A stretch of DNA of 64,000 bases. It comes from Kitasatospora paranensis. Lineage in GTDB: Bacteria > Actinomycetota > Actinomycetes > Streptomycetales > Streptomycetaceae. Every line of letters begins with the position of its first letter. The stretch's first letter is position 1. Below the pieces are notes generated by a model. That model did no database searches. It saw only the letters and a list, made by a program, of their open reading frames with translations, and was not told the DNA's origin. Shown here in pieces: positions 36,481 through 44,827 of this stretch. A program made the translations under genes and the position numbers. The stretch spans positions 7,192,001 through 7,256,000 of the forward strand of contig NZ_BAABKV010000001.1 in NCBI RefSeq assembly GCF_039544005.1. The letters run 5' to 3'.

Positions 36481-37555
36481 TCAGAAGGCATAGCGCACCC
36501 GCAGCCAGGGGGCGTGCGCCGCGATCAGGCCGCGGAGTTCGGCGAGCGCGCCGGCCTTGAGACCGGCCCGGTAGCGGACGTTCCAGGCGCCGTTCCCGGA
36601 GCGCTTGGCCTCCTGCAGACCGGGGCGCCACAACAGGTCCTCGGCCCGCGGGTGCCAGCCGAGATTGACCTGATGCAGCTCCTGGTTGTGGGTCAGCATG
36701 ATGATCTCCGCCGCGGCCTGTGCCTTCACGGCGGCCGGCAGCAGGTCGTCCATCCGGCGCAGCAGGTCCGCCCAGTCCGCCTGCCAGCCCTCGCGCAGCA
36801 CGACGGGGGAGAGGTTGAAGTGGACCTCGTACCCGGCGGCCAAAAGTCGCCCGCGGCGGCGACCCGTTCCGGGACGGGGCTGGTGCGCACGTCCAGCAGC
36901 CGGGCGTCGGCGGGCGGCATCAGGGAGAAGCGGATCCGGGTGCGGCCGCGCGGGTCGAGGGCGAGCAGGTCGCGGTTGACCCACTTGGTGGCGAAGGAGG
37001 CCTTGGCGGTCGGCCAGTGCCGGAAGGCGCGTACGAGGTCGGCCGTGTTGTCGCAGATCAGGGCGTCCACCGAGCAGTCGTTGTTCTCGCCGATGTCGTA
37101 CACCCAGGCCGTCGGGTCGCACTGGTCGGGCTCGCGCTTGCGGCCCTGGCGGCGGACGTGGCCGGCCAGGTAGGCGACGATCCGGTCGATGTTGGTGAAG
37201 ACGGTGATCGGGTTGGCGTAGCCCTTGCGCCGCGGCACGTAGCAGTAGGCGCAGGCCAGCGCGCAGCCGTTGGCCGAGCTGGGGGCGATGAAGTCGGCGG
37301 AGCGGCCGTTGGGGCGCGCCGCGAGGACTTCTTCTCGCCGAGGACGACGACCTCGCTCTTGATCCGCGCCCACCGCTCGACGTTGCCCGCGTTGCCGTGC
37401 AGGTGCGGGATCCGCCAGTGCGAGGGCACCTCGACCACCCGGGCGTCGGGGAAGCGGGCCAGCACCTGCCGGCCGCGCGGCGATGCCGCGGCGGCGGGCT
37501 CGGCGTAGATCTCCCGGACGTCGAAGAGTCTCGGCGGGCGGTGGGCGGCCGGCAT
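36481..37555 (-). CDS. Spore photoproduct lyase family radical SAM protein, two frame breaks in this sequence
   Basis: Predicted 358 residues once two bases are restored, giving a length divisible by three. The radical SAM motif CALACAYC (about residue 100-107) binds a 4Fe-4S cluster and SAM. SPL enzymes repair the UV lesion 5-thyminyl-5,6-dihydrothymine, and this actinobacterial branch is annotated as SPL-family. NGRSADFIAPSSANG precedes the motif, and YEVHFNLSPVVLREGWQADW and HNQELHQVNLGWHP follow it. The breaks are near 37325-37330 and at the AAAA run 36842-36845. It is divergent from sigK under a SigK-type promoter. Confidence 0.85.
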
Positions 37556-37588
37556 ACGGCGGACCTCCTCGTGGTGCGCTCGCCGGTG

Positions 37589-37615
37589 CTTCGGAGCCGC
37601 GACCGGCCCGGATTG
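37589..37615 (-). promoter_or_regulatory. SigK-type promoter of the SPL-SDR operon
   Basis: On the minus strand CAATCC (37610-37615), a 15-base spacer and CCGAAG (37589-37594). The spacer also carries CGCGGCT at the same place as the divergent promoter for sigK. The reported mycobacterial SigK consensus is CCATCC at -35 and CCGAAT at -10, which this resembles. Confidence 0.7.
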
Positions 37616-37678
37616 GTCCGGTTCGCCCGATGTGGAAGGCTCGGCGCGCCGGGGCCGGCCGATTTCCGCAGCCGGGAC

Positions 37679-37705
37679 CAATCCGCCGCCCCCGCGGCTT
37701 CGAAC
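37679..37705 (+). promoter_or_regulatory. SigK-type promoter of sigK-rskA
   Basis: CAATCC (37679-37684), a 15-base spacer and TCGAAC (37700-37705) face right. GGACCAATCCG is shared letter for letter with the divergent promoter, forming an 11-bp inverted repeat about 60 bp apart. It implies sigma autoregulation. Confidence 0.7.
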
Positions 37706-37857
37706 GCCTGATGCCGTGGTCGCCCCAACACCTGCCGGGCGGCGCAGACCCGTGGTACCTGGAGGTCCCGTATGTCCGCCAACCGCCCGACGGGCGGGCC
37801 CAGCGCCCGACCCGTACGACCGGTGGCCCCTGCCGCCTGCTGCCGGGAGGCGGCGGG

Positions 37858-38442
37858 ATGAACACGGTGGTGCACCTGTCCGGCCCGCAGCGGCGGGGAC
37901 CGGACCTGAAGGAGTTGATCGCCAAGGTCTCCTTCGGCGACCAGGACGCGTTCTCCCGGCTGTACGACGCGGTGGCCGGCCCCGTCCTCGGGCTGGTCCG
38001 CCGGGTGCTGCGCGACCCGGCCCAGTCCGAGGAGGTCGCGCAGGAGGTCATGCTGGAGGTGTGGCGCACCGCGTCCCGCTACCAGCCCGAGCGCGGCGAG
38101 GTGATGGCCTGGGTGCTGACCATGGCGCACCGCCGCGCCGTCGACCGGGTCCGCTCGGCGCAGGCGGCCGCGGACCGCGACCGGCGGGCCGCGGCGCAGG
38201 CGCACACCCCGGTGTACGACGAGGTGGCCGAGCAGGTCGAGGGCCGCCTCGAACGCGAGCAGGTGAGGCGCTGCCTCAGGATGCTCACCGAGATCCAGCG
38301 GGAGTCGGTCACCCTGGCGTACTACCGCGGATACTCCTACCGCGAGGTGGCCGACATGCTCGGCACGCCGCTCGGTACCGTCAAGACCCGGATGCGGGAC
38401 GGCCTGATCCGGCTGCGCGACTGCCTGGGGGTGGGGTCATGA
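37858..38442 (+). CDS. sigK: ECF sigma factor, SigK type
   Basis: A 194-residue ECF sigma factor. Region 2 has DAFSRLYDAVAGPVLGLVRR and EEVAQEVMLEVW (core binding and -10 recognition), and region 4 has LAYYRGYSYREVADMLGTPL and GTVKTRMRDGLIRLRD (-35 recognition). It is followed by an RskA-type anti-sigma gene with ATGA overlap. The gene order with FAD oxidoreductase, DUF1365, UfaA1-like and DUF1295 genes mirrors the mycobacterial sigK locus, as does the promoter sequence. It should direct transcription of the three CAATCC-N15-CGAA promoters in this window when RskA is inactivated. GGGAGG precedes the ATG at 37858. Confidence 0.92.
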   Translation: MNTVVHLSGPQRRGPDLKELIAKVSFGDQDAFSRLYDAVAGPVLGLVRRVLRDPAQSEEVAQEVMLEVWRTASRYQPERGEVMAWVLTMAHRRAVDRVRSAQAAADRDRRAAAQAHTPVYDEVAEQVEGRLEREQVRRCLRMLTEIQRESVTLAYYRGYSYREVADMLGTPLGTVKTRMRDGLIRLRDCLGVGS

Positions 38443-39191
38443 CCATCGGGGCCGACCTGCACACGCTCACCGGCGCCTACGCGGCGCACGCCCTGGACGG
38501 GGCCGAGCGCACCGACTTCGAACGCCACCTGGCCCAGTGCGGGGCGTGCGCGGCCGAGGTGGCCGAGTTCACCGCCACCCTGGCGAGGCTCGGGTCGGCG
38601 GAGGCGCTGCTCCCGCCGCCCGACCTGAAGGCCCGGGTGATGGCCGGTCTGCCGACCGTCCGTCAACTCGCCCCGGCCGGCGAGCACGCGGCCGCCGGGC
38701 GCTCCGGCCGCCGGCACCGGCGCCTCGCCCGGCAGTGGCCGAAGTTCGCGCTGGCCGCCTCCGTCGCGGTGGCCGCCGGCTTCGGCGGAATCGCCGTGCA
38801 GCAGCACGACCAGGCCGACCGGGCCCGCGCCCAGGCGTCCCGGATGGCCGACCAGCAGGCCCGCCTCGGCGCACTGCTGACGGCCCCCGACGCCCGGACG
38901 GCGACCGGCACCGACGGCTCCGGCGTGGGCACCGTGGTCTGGTCGCAGAGCCGCGGCGAGGCGGGTTTCCTCGCGGCCGGGCTGCCGCCGCTGCCCGAGG
39001 GCAAGGTGTACCAGCTCTGGTTCAACGATGCCGGGACGATGCGCCCGGCGGGGCTGCTGCCCGCCACCGACGGCTCCCTGGTGCTGAAGGGCGCCATCGA
39101 CGGCGCGGCCGGAATCGGCGTCACCGTCGAGCCGCAGGGCGGTTCCCAGCACCCGAGCGGCAACCCGGTGCTGCTGCTGCCGTTCACCTGA
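38439..39191 (+). CDS. rskA: Membrane anti-sigma factor, RskA type
   Basis: A 250-residue protein. The N-terminal zinc-type anti-sigma fold has H-x3-C-x2-C (His30, Cys34, Cys37 in HLAQCGAC), which holds the sigma factor. A membrane helix (about 107-125, WPKFALAASVAVAAGFGGIA) leads to an extracytoplasmic RskA domain with KVYQLWFNDAGTMRPAGLLP. The system is normally turned on by regulated proteolysis of the membrane anchor; mycobacterial RskA responds to redox conditions. The start overlaps sigK (ATGA). The combination with photolyases suggests that light-driven oxidants are the trigger here (inference). Confidence 0.92.
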   Translation: MTIGADLHTLTGAYAAHALDGAERTDFERHLAQCGACAAEVAEFTATLARLGSAEALLPPPDLKARVMAGLPTVRQLAPAGEHAAAGRSGRRHRRLARQWPKFALAASVAVAAGFGGIAVQQHDQADRARAQASRMADQQARLGALLTAPDARTATGTDGSGVGTVVWSQSRGEAGFLAAGLPPLPEGKVYQLWFNDAGTMRPAGLLPATDGSLVLKGAIDGAAGIGVTVEPQGGSQHPSGNPVLLLPFT

Positions 39192-39275
39192 CGGCGCCCG
39201 TCGGCGACCCGTTCCGGCGACCGCGGCAGCCCGCCGCGGTCGCCGGAACGGGTGGCGAAATTCTTCCGAACGGAG

Positions 39276-39302
39276 CAATCCGCTTCTGCAACCGCCCCGA
39301 AT
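39276..39302 (+). promoter_or_regulatory. SigK-type promoter of the lipid/photolyase operon
   Basis: CAATCC (39276-39281), a 15-base spacer and CCGAAT (39297-39302), the closest of the three to the mycobacterial consensus. It precedes the FAD oxidoreductase gene by about 68 bp and should drive all six coupled genes up to 46152. Confidence 0.75.
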
Positions 39303-39369
39303 GCGGGGTGACATGCAGGACACCCGGCCCGCGCGCCAGCGCAGGCCCGGTCGATCGGAGGGGCCCGTC

Positions 39370-40704
39370 GTGACCATGCCCGCAACCGTCTCCACCGCCG
39401 TGCCCGAGCCCGCCCGGTCGGGCGGCCGGACACCCCGGACGGTGGCCGTCGTCGGCGCCGGCGTGGCGGGTCTGACCGCCGCGTACGAGCTCCGGCGGGC
39501 CGGGGCGCGGATCGAGCTTTTCGAGGCGGACGACCGGCTCGGCGGCCATGCGCACACCCAGGAGGCCACCGGCGCGGACGGCCGGACGATCCCGCTGGAC
39601 ACCGGCTTCCTGGTCCACAACGAGCGCACCTACCCGCACCTGATCAAGCTCTTCCGCGAGCTCGGGGTGGAGACCCGCGACAGCGACATGAGCATGTCCG
39701 TGCGGTGCGACGGCTGCGGCCTGGAGTACGCGGGCGCCCGCGGCCCGGCCGGCCTGCTCGCCCAGCCGTCCGCCGCCGTGCGCGGCCGCTACCTGCGGAT
39801 GCTCGCCGAGGTGCCGCGCTTCCACCGCCGGGCCCGGCGGCTGCTCGCCGACCCGGGCGCCGGCGACCCCTCGCTCGCCGAGTTCCTCGCCCGTGGCGGC
39901 TTCTCCCGCTACTTCGTCCACCACTTCATGCACCCCGTCGTCGCCGCGGTCTGGTCCTGCGCCCCCGACCTGGCCGGCGACTACCCCGCCCGGTACCTGT
40001 TCGCGTTCCTGGAGAACCACGGAATGCTCGGCATCACCGGCTCACCCACCTGGCGCACGGTGGTCGGCGGCTCGCGCACGTACGTCGAGCGGATCGCCGC
40101 ACGGCTCGACACCGTCCACCGCGCCGCCCCCGTCCGGGCCGTCCACCGGCACCCGGACGGCGTGACGGTCACCACCGCGGACGGCAGGCGGACGGATGCC
40201 GACGCCGTGGTGGTGGCCACCCACGCGGACCAGGCGCTGCGCCTGCTGGCCGACCCCACCGACGACGAGCGCGCCGTCCTCGGCGCGTTCCGCTACTCCC
40301 GCAACCCGACCGTGCTGCACCGCGACGCCTCCCGGCTGCCGCGCGCCACCCGCGCCCGTGCCTCCTGGAACTACCGGATGCCGGACTGCACCGGCCGCGC
40401 CGACGCCGTCCAGGTCAGCTACCACCTCAACCGGCTGCTCGGTCTCGACACCGCCGAGGACTACCTGGTCACCCTCAACGAGGACCGCCACCACCCCGTC
40501 CCCGCCGAGCAGGTCGTCTCCCGCACCGTCTACGAGCACCCCGTGTACACCGGCGAGAGCGTCGCCGCCCAGCGCCGGCTGCCCGGGCTCTCCACCGGCC
40601 GCACCGCCTTCGCCGGCGCCTACCACGGCTGGGGCTTCCACGAGGACGGCTGCCGCTCCGGCGTCCGGGCAGCCGGCGCCCTGCTGGGCGCGGTCGCGCC
40701 ATGA
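39370..40704 (+). CDS. FAD-dependent oxidoreductase of the SigK lipid operon
   Basis: A 444-residue flavoprotein. The FAD dinucleotide motif VAVVGAGVAGLTAAYELRR (GAGVAG at 29-34) is followed by the ATG-like segment GGHAHTQE and LDTGFLVHNERTYPHLIKLF. The family is the NAD(P)/FAD-dependent protein that starts the sigK-linked operon (Rv0449c type in mycobacteria). Related proteins in the furan/methyl-branched fatty acid pathway of Rhodobacter work as fatty-acyl desaturases or oxidases on membrane lipids, so a fatty acyl substrate is likely (inference). The GTG at 39370 is chosen since GGAGGGG is six bases upstream; its stop overlaps the next start (ATGA). Confidence 0.88.
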   Translation: MTMPATVSTAVPEPARSGGRTPRTVAVVGAGVAGLTAAYELRRAGARIELFEADDRLGGHAHTQEATGADGRTIPLDTGFLVHNERTYPHLIKLFRELGVETRDSDMSMSVRCDGCGLEYAGARGPAGLLAQPSAAVRGRYLRMLAEVPRFHRRARRLLADPGAGDPSLAEFLARGGFSRYFVHHFMHPVVAAVWSCAPDLAGDYPARYLFAFLENHGMLGITGSPTWRTVVGGSRTYVERIAARLDTVHRAAPVRAVHRHPDGVTVTTADGRRTDADAVVVATHADQALRLLADPTDDERAVLGAFRYSRNPTVLHRDASRLPRATRARASWNYRMPDCTGRADAVQVSYHLNRLLGLDTAEDYLVTLNEDRHHPVPAEQVVSRTVYEHPVYTGESVAAQRRLPGLSTGRTAFAGAYHGWGFHEDGCRSGVRAAGALLGAVAP

Positions 40705-41456
40705 CCGCCGCCCTGCCCGGCCCCTGGGGCGCCGCCCTGTACGAGTGCCGGATCGGTCACGCCCGGACGACCCCGCTGCGGCACTCCTTCGGGCACCGCA
40801 CCTACCTGTGGCTGGTCGACCTCGACCGGCTGCCGCGGCTGCCCGCCGTGCTGCGACCGCTCGCCCGCTTCCGCGCCGCCGACCACCCCGGCGACCCGCG
40901 GCTGACCCTCCGGCAGAACCTCGATGCCTACCTCGCCGGCCAGGGTGTCGACCTGGCCGGCGGCCGCGTCCTGATGCTCGCCCAGGCCCGGTCGCTCGGC
41001 CACGTGTTCAACCCGCTCACCGTCTACTGGTGCCACGACACCGCCGGCCGGCCCGTCTGCACGGTGGCCGAGGTGCACAACACCTACGGCGGCCACCACC
41101 GCTACCTGCTCCACCCGGACGACACCGGCCGTGCCCGGACGCCCAAGGAGTTCTACGTCTCGCCGTTCTTCCCCGTCGACGGCGGCTACCGGATGACGCT
41201 GCCCGAACCCGGCGCGGACCTCCGGCTCACCGTCCGGCTCGACCGCGAGGGGCGTCCCGCCTTCACCGCGACCGTGCACGGCGAGCGCCGCCCCGCCTCC
41301 GTCCGCGCCCTCCTCCGGGCGGCCCTGCGCCACCCGTTCGCCACCTACGCCGTCCCGCTGCACATCCGATACCAGGGCATCCGGCTGCTGCTGCGCGGCC
41401 TGCCCGTGCACCCCCGTCCCGACCGGATCACCCGAGAAGAGGTCCCCGCCCCGTGA
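40701..41456 (+). CDS. DUF1365 family protein
   Basis: A 251-residue protein. LYECRIGHARTTPLRHSFGHRTYLW, SLGHVFNPLTVYWCHD and VAEVHNTYGGHHRYLL are conserved in DUF1365, which always travels with FAD oxidoreductase and CFA-type methyltransferase genes. The His-rich conserved positions could hold metal or bind lipid. It is translationally coupled on both sides (ATGA at the start, GTGA at the end). No activity has been shown for the family, and a lipid-modification step is inferred from context. Confidence 0.88.
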   Translation: MTAALPGPWGAALYECRIGHARTTPLRHSFGHRTYLWLVDLDRLPRLPAVLRPLARFRAADHPGDPRLTLRQNLDAYLAGQGVDLAGGRVLMLAQARSLGHVFNPLTVYWCHDTAGRPVCTVAEVHNTYGGHHRYLLHPDDTGRARTPKEFYVSPFFPVDGGYRMTLPEPGADLRLTVRLDREGRPAFTATVHGERRPASVRALLRAALRHPFATYAVPLHIRYQGIRLLLRGLPVHPRPDRITREEVPAP

Positions 41457-42735
41457 CCCGCACCGCCACCGAGACCCTCCCGCTGCACGCCGTCGACGCC
41501 TGCCGGTGGCCCGACGTCGCCCGCGTCCCGAACGTCCCGCTGCGCGCCGCCGTCGCCGGACGCCTGCTCCGCCGGGTCGCCCGCCGGCGCGGCCTGCGCG
41601 TCGAACTCCCCGGCGGCCGGGCCCTGGTGAGCGCACCCGCCGGCGCACCCGTGCTGCGCCTGCACCGCCCCGAGGCCTTCCTGCACCGGGTCGGCGCGAG
41701 CGGCCTGATCGGCTTCGGCGAGTCCTACCAGGCCGGCGACTGGGACGCCCCCGACCTCGTCGCCCTGCTGACCGCGCTCGCCACCGCCCCCGAGACCCTC
41801 GTCCCCACCGGCGCGCAGTGGCTGCGCCGCCTCTACGTGCAGCGCCCGCCGGACGCCGAACTCTCCACCGCCGACAACGCCCAGCAGAACATCCGCCGCC
41901 ACTACGACCTGTCGAACGAGCTGTTCGCGCTCTTCCTCGACCCGACCATGACCTACTCCTCGGCGGTCTTCCCGACCGGTGCGGACGGCCGGCCCGAGGC
42001 GGCCTGGGACACCCTCCCCGAGGCCCAGCACCGGAAGATCGACCGGCTGCTCGACCTCGCCGCCGTCGGTCCCGGCAGCCGCGTCCTGGAGATCGGCACC
42101 GGCTGGGGCGAACTCGCCCTGCGCGCCGCCGCCCGCGGCGCCCGCGTCGTCAGCCTCACCCTCTCCGAGGAGCAGCTCGCCCTCGCCCGCCGCCGGATCG
42201 CCGACGCCGGACAGAGCGACCGCGCCGAGGTGCGGCTGTGCGACTACCGCGCCGCCGACGGCGAGTACGACGCCGTGGTCAGCGTCGAGATGATCGAGGC
42301 CGTCGGCCGCCCCTTCTGGCCCGACTACTTCGCCACCCTGGACCGCGTGCTGGCCCCCGGCGGCAAGGTCGCCCTGCAGGCCATCACCATGCCGCACGAC
42401 CGGATGCTCGCCAGCAGCGAGACCTACACCTGGATCCTCAAGTACATCTTCCCGGGCGGACTCATCCCCTCCGTCGCCGCCATCCGGCAGACCGCCGAGA
42501 AGCACACCACCCTGCGCCTGGCCGAGGCCCACGGCTACGGCCCGCACTACGCCGAGACCCTCCGGCTGTGGCGGGAGCGTTTCACCGACCGGGCCGAACA
42601 GGTCTCCGCGCTCGGCTTCGACCGGGTCTTCCGCCGCATGTGGGAGCTCTACCTCGCCTACTCCGAGGCCGGCTTCCGCACCGGCTACCTCGACGTCCAG
42701 CAGCTGCTCCTGACCCGCGAGGGGAGACCCGATGA
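41453..42735 (+). CDS. UfaA1-like cyclopropane-fatty-acid-synthase family methyltransferase, C-terminal frame break
   Basis: Predicted 427 residues. SAM motif VLEIGTGWGELAL (about residue 205) and the segments QNIRRHYDLSNELF and YSSAVF are CFA-like, and LQAITMPHDRM plus TWILKYIFPGG match the UfaA1 (Rv0447c) branch. The YSCAYW cysteine of typical CFA synthases is Ser here. It should transfer a methyl from SAM to unsaturated acyl chains of phospholipids, giving branched or methylene products. As read, the frame misses its stop and runs on; one base added to the GGGG run at 42721-42724 gives ...LTREGETR and a stop at 42733-42735, overlapping the next ATG. Confidence 0.88.
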
Positions 42736-44000
42736 CCGCCGCCGCCCAGCTCGAACCCCTGCTCACCGGCCTCCTCGACGGCCCGCTGCCGTTCCGGCTG
42801 CGCGCCTGGGACGGCTCCACCGCGGGCCCGGCCGACGCGCCCGTGGTCGTGCTGCGCAACCGCCGGGCGCTGCGCCGGCTGCTCTGGCAGCCCGGCGAAC
42901 TCGGCCTCGCCGACGCCTACATCACCGGCGACCTCGACGTGGAGGGCGACCTCGCCGGCGGCCTGAGCAGCGTCCGCGCCGCCCTCGCCGGCCGCGGCCC
43001 CCTCCGCCCCCGCCTCGCCGACTGGCCCGGCCTGCTCGCCGCCGCCGCGCGGCTCGGCGTCCTCGGTCCGCGCCCCGTCCCGCCGGCCGGGCGGGCCCGG
43101 GTCGGCGGCGCGCTGCACAGCCGCTCCCGGGACCGCGCCGTCATCAGCCACCACTACGACCTCTCCAACGAGTTCTACGCCCTGCTGCTCGGCCCCGCGA
43201 CGGCCTACTCCTGCGCCTACTGGACGCCCAAGGCGGACACACTGGCCGCCGCGCAGACGGCCAAGTTCGACCTGATCTGCCGCAAGCTCGGCCTGGAGCC
43301 CGGCAGCAGGCTGCTCGACGTCGGCTGCGGCTGGGGAGCCCTCGCCCTGCACGCCGCCCGGGAGTACGGTGCCCGGGTCACCGGTGTCACCCTCTCCGCC
43401 CGTCAGCACGCCCACGCCACGGCCGCGGTGGCCGAGGCGGGCCTCACCGACCGGGTCGGGATCCGGCTCCAGGACTACCGCGAACTCGCCGACGGCCCGT
43501 ACGACGCGATCAGCTGCGTCGAGATGGGCGAACACGTCGGCGACGGCCGGTACCCGGAGTTCGCCGCCCGCCTGCACGGACTGCTCCGCCCCGAGGGGCG
43601 GCTGCTCGTCCAGCAGATGTCCCGCGGCGCGAACGCTCCCGGCGGCGGCGCCTTCATCGAGACCTACATCGCCCCGGACATGTCGATGCGGCCGGTCGGC
43701 GCCACCGTCGCGATGCTGGAGGACGCCGGCCTGGAGGTGCGCAACGTCGAGGCGATGCGAGAGCACTACGCCCGGACGATCGACGCCTGGCACGACCGGC
43801 TGGAGGAGCACCTCGCCGACTTCACCGACCTGGTCGGCGAGCCGACCGTGCGGCTCTGGCGGCTCTACATGGCCGGCAGCTCCCTCGCGTTCGCCGAGCG
43901 CCGGATGGGCGTCGACCAGATCCTCGCCGTCCGCCCCACCACGGCCGGAGCCTCCGGCGCACCGGCCACCCCGGCCGAGTGGTACGCGGAGGCGCCGTGA
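42732..44000 (+). CDS. Second CFA-family methyltransferase
   Basis: A 422-residue SAM methyltransferase. It has the canonical segments SHHYDLSNEFYALLLGPATA with YSCAYW, LLDVGCGWGALALHA (SAM motif I) and SCVEMGEHVGDGRYPEF. FIETYIAPDMSMRPVG places it in a different branch from its neighbour. The two enzymes are only distantly alike, so they probably act on different substrates or make successive modifications of membrane acyl chains. It is translationally coupled to the genes on both sides. Confidence 0.88.
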   Translation: MTAAAQLEPLLTGLLDGPLPFRLRAWDGSTAGPADAPVVVLRNRRALRRLLWQPGELGLADAYITGDLDVEGDLAGGLSSVRAALAGRGPLRPRLADWPGLLAAAARLGVLGPRPVPPAGRARVGGALHSRSRDRAVISHHYDLSNEFYALLLGPATAYSCAYWTPKADTLAAAQTAKFDLICRKLGLEPGSRLLDVGCGWGALALHAAREYGARVTGVTLSARQHAHATAAVAEAGLTDRVGIRLQDYRELADGPYDAISCVEMGEHVGDGRYPEFAARLHGLLRPEGRLLVQQMSRGANAPGGGAFIETYIAPDMSMRPVGATVAMLEDAGLEVRNVEAMREHYARTIDAWHDRLEEHLADFTDLVGEPTVRLWRLYMAGSSLAFAERRMGVDQILAVRPTTAGASGAPATPAEWYAEAP

Positions 44001-44827
44001 ACGGCAGCGCGTTCGCGGTCAACCTGGCGGCCACGCTCGGTGCCTCGCTCCTCGTCATGCTGGCCGCCTTCGCCGTGGGCGTGCGGACGGGCCGGCACCG
44101 CGGCGTCGACGTCGCCTGGGGGATCGGCTTCACCGCCGTCGCCCTCACCGGCTACGGCCTGTCCGCCGGGCACGGCGACGACGGGCGGCGGCTGCTGGCC
44201 ACCGTCCTGGTCACCGTCTGGGGCCTGCGGCTGTCCGCCCACATCGGGCACCGCTCGCGGGGCACGGACGAGGACCCGCGCTACGCGAAGATGCTCTCGC
44301 GCGCCCCCGCCGGCCCGCGCCGCACCTGGTACGCCCTGCGGATGGTCTACCTGCTCCAGGCGGGCCTCGTCTGGTTCGTCTCCCTGCCCGTGCAGGTCGC
44401 GCAGTACCTGCCCGACCCGCTCGGCCCGCTCGCCTGGGCGGGCACCGCCCTGTGGGCCGTCGGCCTGTTCTTCGAGGCCGTCGGCGACCGCCAGCTGAGC
44501 CGCTTCAAGGCCGACCCGGCCAACCGCGGCCGGGTGATGGACCGCGGGCTGTGGCGCTACACCCGCCACCCCAACTACTTCGGCGACGCCTGCGTCTGGT
44601 GGGGCCTGTTCCTGCTCTCCGCCGACACGCCGATCGGCTGGGCCTTCGTCCTCAGCCCCGTCCTGATGACGTATCTGTTGGCCTTCGGCAGCGGCAAGCC
44701 GATGCTGGAGCGCCAGATGGGTGCCAGCAAGCCGGGCTGGGCCGAGTACACCGCCCGGACCAGCGGCTTCCTCCCGCTGCCACCCCGCAACCGTCCGCAT
44801 CCACCGACCCCTGGGCCCTCCCGATGA
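43997..44827 (+). CDS. DUF1295 (steroid 5-alpha-reductase-like) membrane protein
   Basis: A 276-residue protein with about six membrane helices. The C-terminal motif GLWRYTRHPNYFGDACVWWG is the signature of the steroid-reductase/isoprenylcysteine-methyltransferase-like membrane family, which binds NADPH or SAM. In the sigK locus of mycobacteria the same family (Rv0446c) follows the UfaA1 gene. It may reduce a double bond made or kept by the upstream enzymes. The start is a GTG overlapping the preceding stop, and its end overlaps the photolyase start (ATGA). Confidence 0.88.
   Translation: MNGSAFAVNLAATLGASLLVMLAAFAVGVRTGRHRGVDVAWGIGFTAVALTGYGLSAGHGDDGRRLLATVLVTVWGLRLSAHIGHRSRGTDEDPRYAKMLSRAPAGPRRTWYALRMVYLLQAGLVWFVSLPVQVAQYLPDPLGPLAWAGTALWAVGLFFEAVGDRQLSRFKADPANRGRVMDRGLWRYTRHPNYFGDACVWWGLFLLSADTPIGWAFVLSPVLMTYLLAFGSGKPMLERQMGASKPGWAEYTARTSGFLPLPPRNRPHPPTPGPSR

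Noticed and set aside
41453-44827. A single giant fused methyltransferase-DUF1295 protein read without a stop
   Set aside because: The middle part in that frame is low-complexity Arg/Pro/Ala shadow of the second methyltransferase. One missing base at 42721-42724 explains the lost stop.
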